Shown: positions 33,443 to 43,700 of the stretch, one piece after another
Layout of the letters: each line of letters begins with the position of its first letter
Numbering within the stretch: position 1 is the stretch's first letter
NCBI RefSeq assembly: GCF_016587435.1
Contig: NZ_BNJJ01000012.1
Span: 62,001 to 126,000, forward strand
Origin: Dictyobacter formicarum
GTDB taxonomy: Bacteria > Chloroflexota > Ktedonobacteria > Ktedonobacterales > Ktedonobacteraceae
DNA: 64,000 nucleotides
Direction: 5' to 3'
Made by a program: the position numbers and the translations under genes
The notes under the pieces: generated by a model
The model's database searches: none
What the model was told of the DNA's origin: nothing
What the model saw: the letters and a program-made list of their open reading frames with translations, nothing else

Positions 33443-33594
33443 AAGTGTTTGAAAAACTATGCGCTTCGTGCCTGTGGCCTCTGACTGTTCGCGCCTTCGG
33501 CGCTCAAAAAGTTTTATGATGTCGTGCCAGACATGCGCTGAGCGCATGTCTGGCACGACATCATAAAAAACAACGCGGGCGCGCATGCGCCCGC
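33443..33594. repeat. Dispersed hairpin repeat, copy C, with a 57-nt near-perfect palindrome
   Basis: Left arm AAGTGTTTGAAAAACTATGC ...GCGCCTTCGGCGCTCAAAAA; right arm GCGGGCGCGCATGCGCCCGC. Between them, a 28-bp perfect inverted repeat with a single unpaired base: 33512-33539 against 33541-33568. The stem sequence is unrelated to those in copies B and D. Confidence 0.8.
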
Positions 33595-33647
33595 GATGGT
33601 GTACAGCGGCATCACAACACCTTTTCTGCAACATGCAGAGAAAGATT

Positions 33648-34274
33648 TCAGATCAGGTGACTGGTGTCGTTGTGGTAAATAAGCTGGGCCTGATCATTGG
33701 TGAGACGGACCTCGGTAATACCACCCGGATCGAGGCGCAGGCAGCGGCTGGCCGGCAAAGACATGTTGATGATATGGCCCACTAGCAAGCGTAAGGTTGA
33801 TTTATGGCTTACCAGTAGCACCGTCTGTCCGGCATGCTGCTGTAACAGCTCAATTACACAGGGGACGACACGCGTTATCACGGCTTGCTGAGTCTCTCCT
33901 TCGGGAATCTGTGTCATCCACGAGCCTTCCTCCCAATGGGATAGTTCTAGTGGATAGTGCTCGGCAAGATAGGCACGGGGCTGGTTCTCCCAGGTACCAA
34001 AGTTCATCTCACGCAGAGCTTCACGCAGTTGGATTTCGAGCTTCAATGCCTGCGCAATCGGCTCGGCCGTCTGGCGCGCCCTTATCTGAGGGCTGCAATA
34101 GAGAGCGTCGATGGTCTGTGAGCGCAGGCGCTCAGCCACCTGCCGGGCCTGCTCATGTCCGGTTTCAGTCAACGGGATTTCTGTGACGCCACAGAATGCA
34201 TCCTCTCTGCTGTTTTCTGTTTGACCGTGCCGTACTAATAGTAGCCGGGTCGTTGTTTTTTTCTGCATAGCCAT
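33648..34274 (-). CDS. Histidine phosphatase (phosphoglycerate-mutase-like)
   Basis: 208 residues from ATG 34274, with AAAAGGAAGCG upstream. Phospho-acceptor motif LLLVRHGQTENSRE, then LTETGHEQARQVAERL, SPQIRARQTAEPIAQAL, EMNFGTWENQPRAYL, and the second catalytic His in VLLVSHKSTLRLLV. Typical of the GpmB/CobC branch; the substrate could be phosphoglycerate, alpha-ribazole phosphate or a sugar phosphate. Repeat copy C lies just beyond its stop. Confidence 0.9.
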   Translation of the reverse strand: MAMQKKTTTRLLLVRHGQTENSREDAFCGVTEIPLTETGHEQARQVAERLRSQTIDALYCSPQIRARQTAEPIAQALKLEIQLREALREMNFGTWENQPRAYLAEHYPLELSHWEEGSWMTQIPEGETQQAVITRVVPCVIELLQQHAGQTVLLVSHKSTLRLLVGHIINMSLPASRCLRLDPGGITEVRLTNDQAQLIYHNDTSHLI

Positions 34275-34496
34275 ACGCTTCCTTTTTATGAATGGCAAAT
34301 TGGACGGGTTACTCAACCGACACGCTATACACCTCAATAAAATGAGATCTATAACTTATACCAATATATCAAATCAAAGGCTATTTATTAATTTCCAGAT
34401 CTCTATTTTTGCGATTGCTGACGCCGCTGCCCGCTCCAACAAGGTAACAGCCTGAGGCCCACACCTACGGTAACATCTACGTTGTGGCCTAACGAA

Positions 34497-36740
34497 TTAT
34501 TGTGGGTTGGTTTTGAGCCGGTCGGCGAGGGCGGTGTAGCGCTCACGATCGGTGATGCGGTGAATGGCAGTGCCAATAGCTTTGGTGGGGCCAACCAGGA
34601 TGACCAGTTTTTTAGCGCGCGTCAAGCCGGTGTAAATCAGATTGCGGCTTAATAACATGTAGTGCTGCATGAAAATGGGGATGATCACAATTGGATATTC
34701 ACTACCCTGGGACTTGTGAATGGTAATCGCCCAGGCCAGGGATAGTTCTGAGAGGTCGGCGTAATCGTAGCTGACTTCCCGCTCGGCGAAGCGCACTTTG
34801 ACCTCTTGCTCCTCCAGGTTGAGCGCGGTAATCGTGCCCAGGTCGCCGTTAAAAACTTCACGCTGATAATCATTGACCTGCTGGATCACGCGATCCCCGA
34901 CGCGCAAGGTATGGCCGCCACGTGTCAGTTCGATGCCGCCAGGCTTTAGCGGATTGAGTATCTGCTGGAGCAAGGTATTCATATGTCGTGTGCCCGCCTC
35001 GCCACGCGTCGCAGGACAGAGCACCTGCACCTGCTGGACGACATCTATGCCGTGCGCGGGCAGATAGTGACTGGCCAGGTGGCTGATACCTTCGGCGCCC
35101 AGCTCGGGTTCTGGCGCCTCCAACCAGAGGCAGTCGGAGCTGGCAAACTTTGTCGTGGGAGTGAGGTGGGGAAATTGGCCGGCATTGATACGATGGGCGT
35201 TGGTTACAATATGGCTCTCAGCGGCCTGCCGGAATATAGAGGTCAGGCGCACCACCGGCAAAAGTCCTGATGTAATCAGATCACGCAATACCATACCGGG
35301 TCCGACGCTGGGCAGTTGATCAATATCGCCCACAAATAATACCTGGGCCCGCGTTGAAATGGCTTTGACCAGCGAATGGGCCAGGAACAGATCGAGCATC
35401 GACGTCTCATCCACCACCAGTGCATCCGCTTCCAATGGATTCTGCTCATTATAGCGGAATTGCATGGTTTTGGGATCAAAAGCCAGCAGGCGGTGGACGG
35501 TTTTGGCCTCGCGGCCGGTCATTTCAGCCAGACGCTGGGCCGCGCGTCCCGTGGGAGCAGCCAGCACGATAGACTTGCCCATGGCTTTCCATAAAGCCAC
35601 GATGGTACGGGTGGTAAAGGTTTTGCCACAGCCAGGGCCGCCCGTCAGAAGCAGCATCCGCGAAGACGCAGCCAGCTCAACGGCCTGGCGCTGTTCCTCA
35701 GAAAGCTGAATACCCTTCTTCTGCGTGTATCCATCGATCCAGCGCTGCACACGCAGCGCATCGACCGCGATCGGTTCTTGCGCGAAAGCTGCCAACCTTC
35801 TGGCCAGCGCAACCTCGGTATGATAAAAAGCTGGCGCATAGCAGATGGTTTGCTCAGCCATATCGGCATAGCCGGGCTGGATGATCAACTGTCCGTCCTC
35901 AGCCATCTCCGCTATCAGCGAGGTAATCTTATCTGCATCAACTGGAAAATCGGGCAGGGCCAGTCGCTCAACCACCTGCTCGATCAGCTCAGTTTGCGGC
36001 AAGAAACAATGTCCATCATCGGAAGCTTGCTGCAGGATATGCAGGATACCGGCCCGGTAGCGGAAAGAAGAGTCGGGCGCAATGCCTAAAGAACGAGCAA
36101 TCGTGTCGGCGGTAATAAAGCCAATGCCATAGATGTCGGTCGCCAGTTGATAAGGATTCTGCGACACCTTGTCAATCGCGCTATCGCCATAGTGTTTAAA
36201 GATCTTCACCGCATACGTCGTAGAAACCTTATGACCCTGCAGAAAGATCATCACTTCCTTAATGGCTTTCTGAGCCTGCCAAGCCTGGGCAATCATAGTT
36301 ATGCGCTTCTGCGCGATACCCGGAACCTCAGAGAGACGCTCGCTCTGCTGCTCAATGACCTCCAGAGTATCCATACCAAAATGAGCCACGATGCGCTTCG
36401 CCGTCACAGGACCAATACCCTTGATTAAGCCACTACCCAGATATTTCTCCAGCCCTGTCAGGGTAGCCGGCTTCGTCTCCTGCGCATGCACCACCTGGAA
36501 CTGCTGCCCATACTTTAAGTGCTCGCGCCAATAGCCGGTCAAGCGTAAAGTCTGACCAGCATGGATCTCAGGAAAACTGCCTACAATTGTAATCAAGTCT
36601 CGTGCGGACGGCAATTTCAAGCGCGCAACGGTATAACCTGAATCTTCGGCATGGTAAGTGACACGCTCAACGATACCCTGGATATGTTCTGTATTAGCCT
36701 GCGCGATACGTTTGCCAGCTTCTTCTTGCGGTACCGACAT
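34497..36740 (-). CDS. recD2: RecD2-type ATP-dependent DNA helicase
   Basis: 747 residues. N-terminal OB-like domain (IQGIVERVTYHAEDSGYTVA), tandem helix-hairpin-helix motifs (LIKGIGPVTAKRIVAHFG, LSEVPGIAQKRI), then superfamily-1 helicase motifs: Walker A GGPGCGKTFTT (about residue 365), Walker B ALVVDETSMLD, FVGDIDQLPSVGPG, and the C-terminal TIHKSQGSEYPIVIIP and YTGLTRAKKLVILVG. It is a 5'-3' helicase not tied to RecBC, thought to act in repair. Full family length. The ATG at 36740 follows the cluster of rightmost promoters. Confidence 0.93.
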   Translation of the reverse strand: MSVPQEEAGKRIAQANTEHIQGIVERVTYHAEDSGYTVARLKLPSARDLITIVGSFPEIHAGQTLRLTGYWREHLKYGQQFQVVHAQETKPATLTGLEKYLGSGLIKGIGPVTAKRIVAHFGMDTLEVIEQQSERLSEVPGIAQKRITMIAQAWQAQKAIKEVMIFLQGHKVSTTYAVKIFKHYGDSAIDKVSQNPYQLATDIYGIGFITADTIARSLGIAPDSSFRYRAGILHILQQASDDGHCFLPQTELIEQVVERLALPDFPVDADKITSLIAEMAEDGQLIIQPGYADMAEQTICYAPAFYHTEVALARRLAAFAQEPIAVDALRVQRWIDGYTQKKGIQLSEEQRQAVELAASSRMLLLTGGPGCGKTFTTRTIVALWKAMGKSIVLAAPTGRAAQRLAEMTGREAKTVHRLLAFDPKTMQFRYNEQNPLEADALVVDETSMLDLFLAHSLVKAISTRAQVLFVGDIDQLPSVGPGMVLRDLITSGLLPVVRLTSIFRQAAESHIVTNAHRINAGQFPHLTPTTKFASSDCLWLEAPEPELGAEGISHLASHYLPAHGIDVVQQVQVLCPATRGEAGTRHMNTLLQQILNPLKPGGIELTRGGHTLRVGDRVIQQVNDYQREVFNGDLGTITALNLEEQEVKVRFAEREVSYDYADLSELSLAWAITIHKSQGSEYPIVIIPIFMQHYMLLSRNLIYTGLTRAKKLVILVGPTKAIGTAIHRITDRERYTALADRLKTNPQ

Positions 36741-36840
36741 AATATTTGCTCGCCTTCTTCGTTCCTACACACCCCAATGCGACGAGTATACCAGCCTGGT
36801 ATCAGATTGCCAAGATAGCTGCTCCACGCCCTTCAAACAC

Positions 36841-36888
36841 AAAAACAGACAGGGGTAATATGCTCAAACACATCACCTCTGCCTGTTT
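36841..36888 (-). terminator. Terminator of the YbdK-type ligase gene
   Basis: Stem of about 15 bp (36841-36855 with 36874-36888) with two G-T pairs, just past the stop of the minus-strand gene at 36899. Confidence 0.5.
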
Positions 36889-36898
36889 TGGAAATAGA

Positions 36899-38011
36899 TT
36901 ATAGAACGCCGCGTGCGGTTTCGTTGATAATGAAATCGACAAGCGCGTGCATATCACCTGTGCGTTGATAGACTGCACGCTGTCTACAGGCGCCATTTCC
37001 TTGCTGCAAGGTCTGCCGTACCAGGCCAGATACTTCATCCCAATCACCATCCGCCTCCAGGGCTGGACGCACAAACGTCATTAAACGCTCTACCAGTTCT
37101 GGCGCAGGTATAATCTCGCGGGTATTCACATCTACTAAATCACCTTCCAGGCCGTAGCGAGCTGCCCGCCAATGCGAAGCCCGCAACAGATCCTGGTGAA
37201 CTATAGGAAATGGTGCATCCAGTAGCGACTGCTCATAGCAGGCACGCACCAGGGCTCGCGTCAGGCCAGCTATCATCACAGCTTCATCGATCGTCAGGCA
37301 CACATCGGCCACCCGACACTCGATGGTTGGATAACGCTCCGAGAGACGCAGATCCCAGTAAATTTTTGTCGCATCTTCTATACCTTTGACCGCCACCAGT
37401 GACTGCACCAATTCCCGATATTCCTCCAGCGAGGCAAAGGCCGGCGGCGGACCAGATAGCGGCCAGCGCATCCATACTTCGGTGCGGAAACTAGCGTAAC
37501 CACTATCTTCTCCCAACCAGAAAGGTGAATTGGCAGAGAGGGCCAGTAGAGGAGTCAACCAGCTACGTAGCCGACTGAATATAGCTGCAAGAGCCTGGCC
37601 AGGCGGTCCCACATGCACATGGCAGCCCTGGATCCCCTGTTCACGAGCCAGCTGTTGAAACTCGTGCAAGAGCGATTGATAGCGTTCCTTAGGGTGTACC
37701 CGCTGACCGCTCCAATGGGAAAAAGGATGAGTGGCCGAGGCGGCAAGTTTCTTGTTAATCGCCGCTGTAGCCTCAATCAAAGAACGTCTCTGCTGGATCA
37801 AAGACTGACGAATTTCGGCTAAGGTATGGCAGACAGGAGAAGTGCTTTCAACTTGCGAGAGTTGTAGCTCCGGCTGGATCTGCTCCCCCAGCACGCGTTG
37901 CGCTCGAGGCAAAACGCGTGCCGCCGCAGAATCCTGCTCGCGTGTTTGTGGATCTACGATCAAGTATTCCTCTTCAATACCCATCGTAAAACCTGTGGTA
38001 TCCTTTGGCAT
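36899..38011 (-). CDS. YbdK-type carboxylate-amine ligase (GCS2 family)
   Basis: 370 residues from ATG 38011 (AGAGGAG nine bases upstream; the frame runs to 38110). MGIEEEYLIVD carries the metal-binding Glu cluster of the glutamate-cysteine ligase 2 superfamily. QGCHVHVGP, YASFRTEVWMRWPLSGPPP, TIECRVADVCLTIDEAVMIA and RASHWRAARYGLEG are other family blocks. Members show weak glutamate-cysteine ligase activity or join glutamate to other amines. It stands alone and is divergent from the FUSC gene. Confidence 0.88.
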   Translation of the reverse strand: MPKDTTGFTMGIEEEYLIVDPQTREQDSAAARVLPRAQRVLGEQIQPELQLSQVESTSPVCHTLAEIRQSLIQQRRSLIEATAAINKKLAASATHPFSHWSGQRVHPKERYQSLLHEFQQLAREQGIQGCHVHVGPPGQALAAIFSRLRSWLTPLLALSANSPFWLGEDSGYASFRTEVWMRWPLSGPPPAFASLEEYRELVQSLVAVKGIEDATKIYWDLRLSERYPTIECRVADVCLTIDEAVMIAGLTRALVRACYEQSLLDAPFPIVHQDLLRASHWRAARYGLEGDLVDVNTREIIPAPELVERLMTFVRPALEADGDWDEVSGLVRQTLQQGNGACRQRAVYQRTGDMHALVDFIINETARGVL

Positions 38012-38286
38012 GTTAGCTAACTCCTCTACCATCGATTGCTCTGGCAGCGACGAGTAACGATGATACTTCGTGAAATACAAAATTTTAAGGCTCAATATGA
38101 TGAAAAGCATGTTCGATTAAAATACGGGTGAAACAGGCAAATAGACGAGTAGCCTCTACCATATAGAGAAAGAAATCGTATGTATCACCGGGCTATTGCT
38201 AACCGTGAGTATAGAAAGTACACCGATATCATAACACCTTCTTACTAAGGGAATATTAATCATTATGACGCAGGCTACACACATCT

Positions 38287-40482
38287 ATGGGAAAATCTGC
38301 ACAAAGCATACGAATATCAAGTGGTAAAAGAGGCTCCTGGCTGGCCGCTTTACAGCATGCCTGGAAAATGGCTTTTCGCTTTGATCGCTCGCAGCTCGTG
38401 ATTGTGCGCTCGCTCATCAGCACCTTTGGCTTCATCCTGCCGCTGGCACTCGGTGTAGCCACTGGACACGTCGTCGAAGGTGTATCGATTGCTGGTGGTG
38501 CATCCAGCCTGGGAAGCGTCAGCCTGAATGCAACGCACAGTATACGCATACGCACTATGCTATTGGCCAGCCTGGGAGTAGCAATATCAGCCTGTGTCGG
38601 AGCATTAGCAGGTCCTTATCCCTGGCCATCGATCATCCTCATTGGCCTATGGAGCTTTATAGCGGGGCTCATGGTTGTCATCAGCCAGCAAGCCATGATC
38701 ATTGGCCTGCAATCGACACTGGCACTGATCATCCTGACCCATTTCAATCTCAGCCCAATCCAGGCGCTACTTGAAGCCCTGCTACTGCTCATTGGCGCAC
38801 TATTCCAGGTGTTGCTTTCAGTAATACCATTCTGGCAGAGCCTCAGTTCTGAGCGCAGTATGCTCACAAACAGCTATCAGGCTCTGGCTGATTACGCACT
38901 GGATGCCAATGACATTAATAATATCCGGCAGGTCAACGTTGAATTAAAGCAGACCGAGGATACGCTGAACACGAGCAAATCGAGTCGGAAAAAAGCGCGG
39001 AAATTCACCCAATTACTTCAACAAGCCGCAAACATCCGCCTGTCACTGACAATCTTTACCGATATTCTGCAAATGATGGTGGATCAGGATAATGAGCGTT
39101 ACGCTAAAAAAGTTGAAAATATCTTGCGGCAAATAGAAAATATCCTGCGAGCAATTGCACATAGTGTCAAGTCTCATTCAACAACAACCAACCTATCTCA
39201 AAACTATGAGGTCCTCGACACGATGGTAAAAAAGCTGGTAGAAGAGGATAAGTCAAATTATAAACTACAATCTATCGCACTTTATTACAAAGCGTTGCGT
39301 TCACACCTGCGAGCCGCAGAAAAAGTAGCCAGCTCACTCCATCCAGGTCCACCATCTATGTCATGGCGTATACGCCTGCCCCGGCGACCCGAATTGCATA
39401 TTAAAAATCCATTGGCGACATTAAAGGCCAATCTATCGCTAGAATCAACAGCCTTCCGCCACGCCATTCGCCTGGCGATTGTCATGATCATTGCAGCGAC
39501 CATTTATCGCTTCTCGCCGATCGAGCGTAGCTACTGGATACCGATTTCAGCCCTGTTCGTGCTACGTCCCGACTTCACCTCAACTATTACACGCGGCATT
39601 GCACGCATGATCGGGACAACGTGCGGAGCGCTATCGACCGCCTTACTGCTGCATTTTGTGTCACCCACCAATACTATCCTATTAATCATAGAAGCTATCG
39701 TCACCTCTTGCGCCTATGCACTACTTTTTGCCAATTACAGCCTCTTCTCCTACTTTATAACGATACAAATTATTATCCTGCTCTCTTTTATAAATCAACC
39801 TGCATCAGAGCTCGAATTCTATCGCGTAATTGATACAATCATCGGCGGCGGACTGGCTCTGCTGGTCTATATTCTCTGGCCAACCTGGGAACATCTACGG
39901 GTAGCAGAAAATATCGCCAGGCGTTTAGAGACACTACGGAAATATTATCTGGAGGTCATGAATGCCTATATCTCGCCGGGACAATATGATGCTGAGCGCA
40001 TCCAACAATATCGACGCGATGCCCTGCTGGACCGCACAAATGCGCATGCATCGGTTGAGCGTGCGTTAAATGAACCCGAAATCCATCAATTCGATAAAAA
40101 TACCATGCAGTGTCTGCTCACCGAAGCCGACCATATAGCGGAAACCGTTCTCTCGCTCGAAGCATATTTATTAGAGATGCCCGAGAGACCTCCTCTCCCC
40201 ATGGTTATACAGCTCACCCATAGTATTGCTCAGGCCTTACATACGTTTGCTCTGGCCATACAGCACGAGCAACCAGTTCAACTGATGCAAAATTTCAAAC
40301 AACTTATTCAGGAGCTCGAAGAGAAGCGCAAAGAGTTACGCCACACAGATCCAGCAGCCTTCACAACCCTGAGCTTTGCACTACACGTCTCCAGACGCAT
40401 CATCTCCAACCTGCATACCATGAATCAGCTCCTCAACACCAAATATGAAGCTCAGAGAGAAACCTCAACAGTCAGATGCTGA
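38287..40482 (+). CDS. FUSC-family inner-membrane transporter-like protein
   Basis: 731 residues. Two membrane blocks (about residues 38-185 and 390-530), each followed by a long helical cytoplasmic domain: the duplicated architecture of YccS/AaeB-type FUSC proteins. The motif SPIERSYWIPISALFVLRPD in the second block is characteristic of the family. These are thought to export aromatic acids or fusaric acid. No outer-membrane or membrane-fusion partner is next to it, as expected for a single-membrane organism. Monocistronic. Confidence 0.85.
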   Translation: MGKSAQSIRISSGKRGSWLAALQHAWKMAFRFDRSQLVIVRSLISTFGFILPLALGVATGHVVEGVSIAGGASSLGSVSLNATHSIRIRTMLLASLGVAISACVGALAGPYPWPSIILIGLWSFIAGLMVVISQQAMIIGLQSTLALIILTHFNLSPIQALLEALLLLIGALFQVLLSVIPFWQSLSSERSMLTNSYQALADYALDANDINNIRQVNVELKQTEDTLNTSKSSRKKARKFTQLLQQAANIRLSLTIFTDILQMMVDQDNERYAKKVENILRQIENILRAIAHSVKSHSTTTNLSQNYEVLDTMVKKLVEEDKSNYKLQSIALYYKALRSHLRAAEKVASSLHPGPPSMSWRIRLPRRPELHIKNPLATLKANLSLESTAFRHAIRLAIVMIIAATIYRFSPIERSYWIPISALFVLRPDFTSTITRGIARMIGTTCGALSTALLLHFVSPTNTILLIIEAIVTSCAYALLFANYSLFSYFITIQIIILLSFINQPASELEFYRVIDTIIGGGLALLVYILWPTWEHLRVAENIARRLETLRKYYLEVMNAYISPGQYDAERIQQYRRDALLDRTNAHASVERALNEPEIHQFDKNTMQCLLTEADHIAETVLSLEAYLLEMPERPPLPMVIQLTHSIAQALHTFALAIQHEQPVQLMQNFKQLIQELEEKRKELRHTDPAAFTTLSFALHVSRRIISNLHTMNQLLNTKYEAQRETSTVRC

Positions 40483-40714
40483 TCTCCCCTCGTCATCCAT
40501 TTTTATTCTCACGCTGAGAAATAAATAATGCCTGAGCCGACCGGCCAACCAGACCATGCTGCTCATAGAGGTCCGCGGTCGCGAGCCCTACACCCTCCGA
40601 TTGCATCTGTGTGCTTGCGTCCAGGCAGATCCATTCTCCAATCGGTGGTCGCAGACAATGGACCGTCACAGTTCAGGTGGAACAAACTGCCAGGAACGGC
40701 TATCAAAAGGAATT

Positions 40715-43700
40715 TCAGCGACCGGTGACAACGAAGGCGGCCCAGAAACGGGGGTCGGCATAAGGCAGGGCACTCGGATGGGTTCGGGCACGTTTAGCGG
40801 CATGGTGGCGGATAGCGTTGAGGACTTTTTGCTGATTTTCACTCATACGTTGGATGGTGAAGGTCAGCAGTGGGGGTTTATAGTTTGCCAGGATCTGATA
40901 GCTGGCCTCCTCACGTAACCAGCGCTGCGCCTGCGCCAGAGCCTGGGCAGGCGTTAGTTGTAGCGATCGATTGAGAAAGAGTTCCGCAAAGCGCGTCATG
41001 AGCAGATAGGTAGCGCGATCGTTAACCTGCCAGAGGGCGGCCACCACTCCGGCTACTCCTGCCTGCAAAAAGCCGCTTGCCAGTCCAAGCCCCTCGTCGG
41101 GCACACGCTCGATATCGATGACTGACGTTTCACAGGCGGAGAGCACCAGCAGACGCAGGCCATGCAGATTAACACGCCCATCCAGCGCTTCACGTAACGT
41201 AAGGGTACACTCGGTTTCTGGCATACTTTCATCACCCGCAAAGATCAACCGGGAGGATTGTGGATCATAGGGCACATATTCACCATGCAACGCCAGGTGG
41301 GCGTACCAGGCCTGTTGTAATTGCTCAAGCACTCGCTGCCTGGTGGCCTGTGCTCCAAGTATTTCGTGCACAGCCTGGATAGCATAGCCGCCTTTGCGGG
41401 CCAGAGCAGGAATCATTTCAGCCTCTGCCTCCGCGTAAGGCAAACTTTGATAACCAGCGGGCAAAGGTTGGGGATTTCCAACCACGAGCAGCTCCTCTTT
41501 GGTGCTTTGCAAATGGGTATAAGAAAGACGAGCGGCCCGGGCACTCGGAACAATTGTAACTTCGAAGAGGTCACCAAAGCGAGACCACTGCCTATCAGGT
41601 AAGGTCACACGCACCGATGGCAGAGGAAGCAATCCCAGGCGGCCATAAGGGATCAAGCGTACACGGCGCAGGTGGGGCTGCGACAATAACGCATGGGTCA
41701 GCGCTGTCAATCCTGCCGCTCCCAACGTTTGAATAATGGCGTCGATCTTTAGCACGGTCTTAGCGGTTGGATCAGGATCAAACATGGCAGAGATCGTTTC
41801 CAGCGAGAGGTGTGGCAGATCCAGATGTTGGATGCAGGGCTCCTGACCTGGTGGATTGGACACAATCAGTGCCATACCACCATGATCGGCCTGGAAGATA
41901 CCACTGACCAGATATATCAAGGCTTCGTCAGGCGTGGCCACAGCGCCGGTAATATCCTGCAAGATTGGAACAGGCTGCATAAAAGAGGGATCGTCGTGCT
42001 GGCGGATAATCTGGGCTGCACTCATTAGCTCCACCCAGATCCCTTCTAGTTGCCGGGCAGCTATATCCAGTTCCTCCTGAGATAATGTTCCCTGCTGTAT
42101 GTCAAGATTAAGCGCTTGCTGACACGTACGCCATCTTTCGCGAACGGAGATAAAGGCCTGCCGGCGCTGCTGGGCCGCCTCATCTTCGGTAGAGCGTGTG
42201 GAGGTAATCATATCCAGTGCCAGCTGCAGCCGTAACTGCTGCGCCCGCCCCTCTTCTAGCGCCACGACCGCTTCCGCATAACGGTCCAACCTGACCAACA
42301 CCTGGGCGGCATAGACATAAATATCATGGGCCGCTACCTCTGCCAGCTCCTCAAACTGATCACTACCAGAAGGTGCATTCAATAGCGTTGTTCGCAAGAC
42401 ATCGCGCACCACCAGCAAAGCGGCATGGGCTTGTTCCCATTGTCCAAGGCAAGAAAAAATCTGGGCGCGCAACGCATATAGATTTCTGTATTCACGTGGA
42501 TAAACCAGGCGTGTAAAAACGGTCAACGCCGCAGCCGTGTCATGCAAGGCAAGCTGCGCCGCCGAAGACTGCCCCGCCTGTAACTGCGTCAGATAGAAAA
42601 GCGCACGGTTATTCAGGGTCACAGCCCAATCGAAGCGCAGATGCTGTTGCTCATAAATCGCTAGCACAGCATCCAGGTCTGCCAGATCACCCTTCCAGTT
42701 TCCGGTAAATTGATGCCACACATTATACAGTGTATTAGTGGTAGCCCGTTCACGACAGGCGTAGCTCCACTCACGCGGATGAGCAGTTGGCGATAAAACG
42801 GTCAGCGCCTCATCGAAATCGCGCAGCGCCAATTGAATGTTTTTCAAATAGCGAGGAAAGATCTGTGCCATATCCTGGACAATATTACCTTCACCCGGCT
42901 GCTGGAAGGCCCGCTTCAACATCTCTAATGGACTGATCATGTAAGCGTAGCGATCATCTGTAGCGGGAACCGCCAATTGGCGATAGGCTGTTCCCCTACC
43001 TACCAGGACCATGGACCAGATGATCGGGGATGTTTCAGGCTTCAAGATGGTCAGCGCCTGCCCATAATGCTCGATCGCCTGCTCACAATTCTCACTATGC
43101 TTGCCAATCAAACGTGTGAGATACAGGTTGCCTAGATTAGCGTGCAAAAAAGCCCAGCGCGTCGGCGCAATTTCGAGCGAAAAATCATCGACAACGCGCA
43201 GCATATCCTGCAAGGCTCGCTCTTTATTGCGCAGCACGCTCCCCTCAGCATAATCGCTATAGGCCATGGCACGCAAAAAAGTAATCTGCGCCCATTGCAA
43301 ACGATTACGTTCCGGCGTAAAGACGCGCAGCGCCTCATTAAAATAAGCAATCGCCTGCTGCAACGCCCGCGCACGCCCGCCATCCTGCGCATAGTAATAA
43401 ACGGTTCCTAACGCCTCCTGCACAGTCGCCCAGCGCTCGGTCAGCGGCTGACACAACTCATCCTGCTGCAAAACCATGTTAAGATCTGTTAGAGCCAGTT
43501 CCAACGAGTAAGTTTGATTATGCGCCACCTGCATGGTGTATGCCATACCACGCGCCAGCAAGGCATCATAATACAGGAAAGAAGCAATCTGCGTCTCCTG
43601 ACAGGAGGCAATCACCTGTGATGTATCCGCTATGACCTGGGAATTATAGGTCGCCCCATCGCCAGTAAGTTGTTCCAGTTCAGCACAAATCCAGCAACGT

